DNA of 8,049 bases, taken from Gammaproteobacteria bacterium. GTDB lineage: Bacteria; Pseudomonadota; Gammaproteobacteria; DSM-16500. Below the pieces are notes generated by a model. It searched no databases. It was not told the origin of the DNA and saw only the letters and a program-made list of their open reading frames with translations. Both the position numbers and the translations under genes were made by a program. Shown piece by piece: positions 6,591 to 8,049 of this stretch. The stretch covers positions 1 through 8,049 of the forward strand of contig VFKI01000141.1 in assembly GCA_009885665.1 (NCBI GenBank), read 5' to 3'. Numbering within the stretch: position 1 is the stretch's first letter; each line of letters starts with the position of its first letter.

Positions 6591-8049
6591 ATGTCTGATA
6601 GCGTGACAACCAAACATTTGGTGATTGTGGAATCGCCTGCTAAAGCGAAAACCATACGTAAATATCTAGGACGCAGTTATGATGTGCTAGCGTCTTATGG
6701 CCACGTGCGTGATTTATTGCCGAAAGAAGGGGCAGTTGATCCCGATAAAAAATTTCTGATGCATTATCAGACAGTTGAAAAAAATGCTAAACATGTCGCC
6801 GCCATTGTCGCCGCCATGAAAAAAGCGGATGTGCTTTATCTGGCAACCGATCCGGATCGTGAAGGTGAAGCCATTTCTTGGCATATACAAGAACTTTTAC
6901 GTGAGAAAAAAGCGCTTAAAGATAAGCCCGTTCACCGTATTGTTTTTCATGAAATCACGCAATCGGCTGTTCGCGCGGCGATTGAGCAGCCACGCGAAGT
7001 TTCGATGGCGCTTGTCAATGCGCAGCAAGCGCGTCGTGCATTGGACTATTTGGTGGGCTTTAATTTGTCACCTTTATTATGGCGTAAAATCCGTCGCGGC
7101 TTGTCTGCTGGGCGCGTACAAAGTCCAGCGTTGCGCATGATCGTCGAGCGCGAAATGGAAATTGAACAATTTATCAATCAAGAGTATTGGAGTATTGTTG
7201 CCGATACAGCGGCTAAAGACCAAGCATTCAGTGCGCGCCTCACCCATTATCAAGGCGAGAAGCTTGAGCAATTTTCGCTGACTGAAGCGGGTCAAGTCGA
7301 AAAAGTGCGTGATGCATTGTTGGTCGCGGCCGCGGGCAAGTTGAAAGTGATAAAAGTAGATAAAAAACAGCGTAAACGTAATCCTACCGCACCTTTTATT
7401 ACCTCCACTTTGCAGCAAGAAGCAGCGCGCAAGCTCGGCTTTACCGCGGCGCGAACCATGCGAATTGCGCAACAGCTTTATGAAGGGATGGATGCCGGTC
7501 AAGGTGCAGTCGGTTTGATTTCGTATATGCGTACTGATTCGGTTAATCTGGCCGGCGAAGCGATTGCTGAAATCCGTCATTTGATTGCAACGCGTTATGG
7601 CAAAGAAAATGTCCCTGACGCACCGCGCGTTTATAAAACCAAAGCCAAAAATGCGCAAGAAGCGCATGAAGCGATTCGTCCGACGTCAGTGTTGCGTACG
7701 CCAGAATCAGTGAAATCTTTTTTAAATCCAGAACAATTTCGGTTATATGATTTGATTTGGAAGCGTACGGTTGCCTGTCAAATGGTACACGCGACGATTG
7801 ATACGGTTGCCGTTGATTTGGCGTGTGGTGATCTAGGTCTGTTTCGCGCTAATGGCTCGGTGGTAGTCGATGCGGGTTTTATGCGCGTGTATCGTGAAGG
7901 CGTAGATGATGCCAAGGCCAACGATGAAAGCAGCGATGATGAGCGTATTTTGCCGCCGCTCGTGGAAGGTGAGGAAGTGGAATTGAAAGAATTGGCGGGG
8001 CAGCAACATTTTACTGAGCCGCCACCGCGTTATTCTGAAGCGTCGTTGA
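6591..8049 (+). CDS. topA: DNA topoisomerase I, N-terminal part (cut by window end)
   Basis: Type IA topoisomerase that relaxes negative supercoils by transient cleavage of one strand through a 5'-phosphotyrosine. The visible 486 codons plus one base are open to the window edge; family members are usually 750-870 residues, so the rest of the gate domains and the C-terminal zinc or basic domains lie outside. The Toprim domain has VIVESPAKAKTI (11-22, Glu14) and the acidic triad in ATDPDREGEAI (85-95: Asp87, Asp89, Glu91). The DNA-binding core has NAQQARRALDYLVGF (143-157) and GLSAGRVQSPALR (170-182), and the active-site Tyr312 lies in GLISYMRTDS (308-317). The stretch between RDLLP (40-44) and the acidic triad is some 30 residues shorter than in E. 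coli, like many other bacterial TopA proteins. The start is ATG 6591, followed by SDSVTTKHLVIVES; no strong Shine-Dalgarno is seen, which suits coupling to smg or modest initiation. Confidence 0.97.
   Translation, partial: MSDSVTTKHLVIVESPAKAKTIRKYLGRSYDVLASYGHVRDLLPKEGAVDPDKKFLMHYQTVEKNAKHVAAIVAAMKKADVLYLATDPDREGEAISWHIQELLREKKALKDKPVHRIVFHEITQSAVRAAIEQPREVSMALVNAQQARRALDYLVGFNLSPLLWRKIRRGLSAGRVQSPALRMIVEREMEIEQFINQEYWSIVADTAAKDQAFSARLTHYQGEKLEQFSLTEAGQVEKVRDALLVAAAGKLKVIKVDKKQRKRNPTAPFITSTLQQEAARKLGFTAARTMRIAQQLYEGMDAGQGAVGLISYMRTDSVNLAGEAIAEIRHLIATRYGKENVPDAPRVYKTKAKNAQEAHEAIRPTSVLRTPESVKSFLNPEQFRLYDLIWKRTVACQMVHATIDTVAVDLACGDLGLFRANGSVVVDAGFMRVYREGVDDAKANDESSDDERILPPLVEGEEVELKELAGQQHFTEPPPRYSEASL

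Noticed and set aside
7077..7667. A 196-codon minus-strand ORF opposite topA
   Set aside because: It lies entirely antisense to the well-conserved topA catalytic core and has no recognisable features; it is a shadow of topA codon bias.

Overview
The window looks like chromosomal DNA of a gammaproteobacterium. The evidence is the dprA-smg-topA gene order, the presence of Smg (a small protein typical of beta/gammaproteobacteria), a YciA-type thioesterase and a polynucleotide phosphorylase of proteobacterial type. I cannot name the genus. Base composition is moderate overall. By eye, the transporter genes at the left are clearly more AT-rich than pnp and dprA.

Left region (1-1996, + strand): an ABC exporter gene pair. 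A 250-residue ATPase with every canonical nucleotide-binding motif is followed, with a 4-bp ATGA overlap, by a 402-residue ABC-2 permease with six predicted membrane segments. The substrate is unknown. A few codons of a possible preceding gene are visible at the window edge.

Middle region (2026-4630, - strand): pnp (PNPase, 3'-5' RNA phosphorolysis, degradosome component) is transcribed leftward and ends at a strong intrinsic terminator at 2446-2482. A short hotdog-fold acyl-CoA thioesterase (yciA) follows on the same strand and converges with the transporter genes.

Divergent intergenic region (4631-4926): this is the most structured non-coding part of the window. Bases 4676-4815 form one gapless, imperfect 140-bp palindrome in which all sub-stems share one centre (between 4745 and 4746). 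It lies where the pnp mRNA leader should be. A long leader hairpin cut by RNase III is how E. coli autoregulates pnp, so a leader hairpin is my first reading; a palindromic (MITE-like) repeat is the alternative. No rpsO gene lies next to pnp, unlike the usual rpsO-pnp arrangement.

Right region (4927-8049, + strand): dprA (ssDNA-binding RecA loader in transformation), smg and topA (DNA topoisomerase I, cut off by the window end after 486 codons), closely spaced in one direction and probably an operon.

Apart from the palindrome, the genes are ordinary housekeeping and transport functions. I do not see a new multi-gene defence, mobile or biosynthetic system here.
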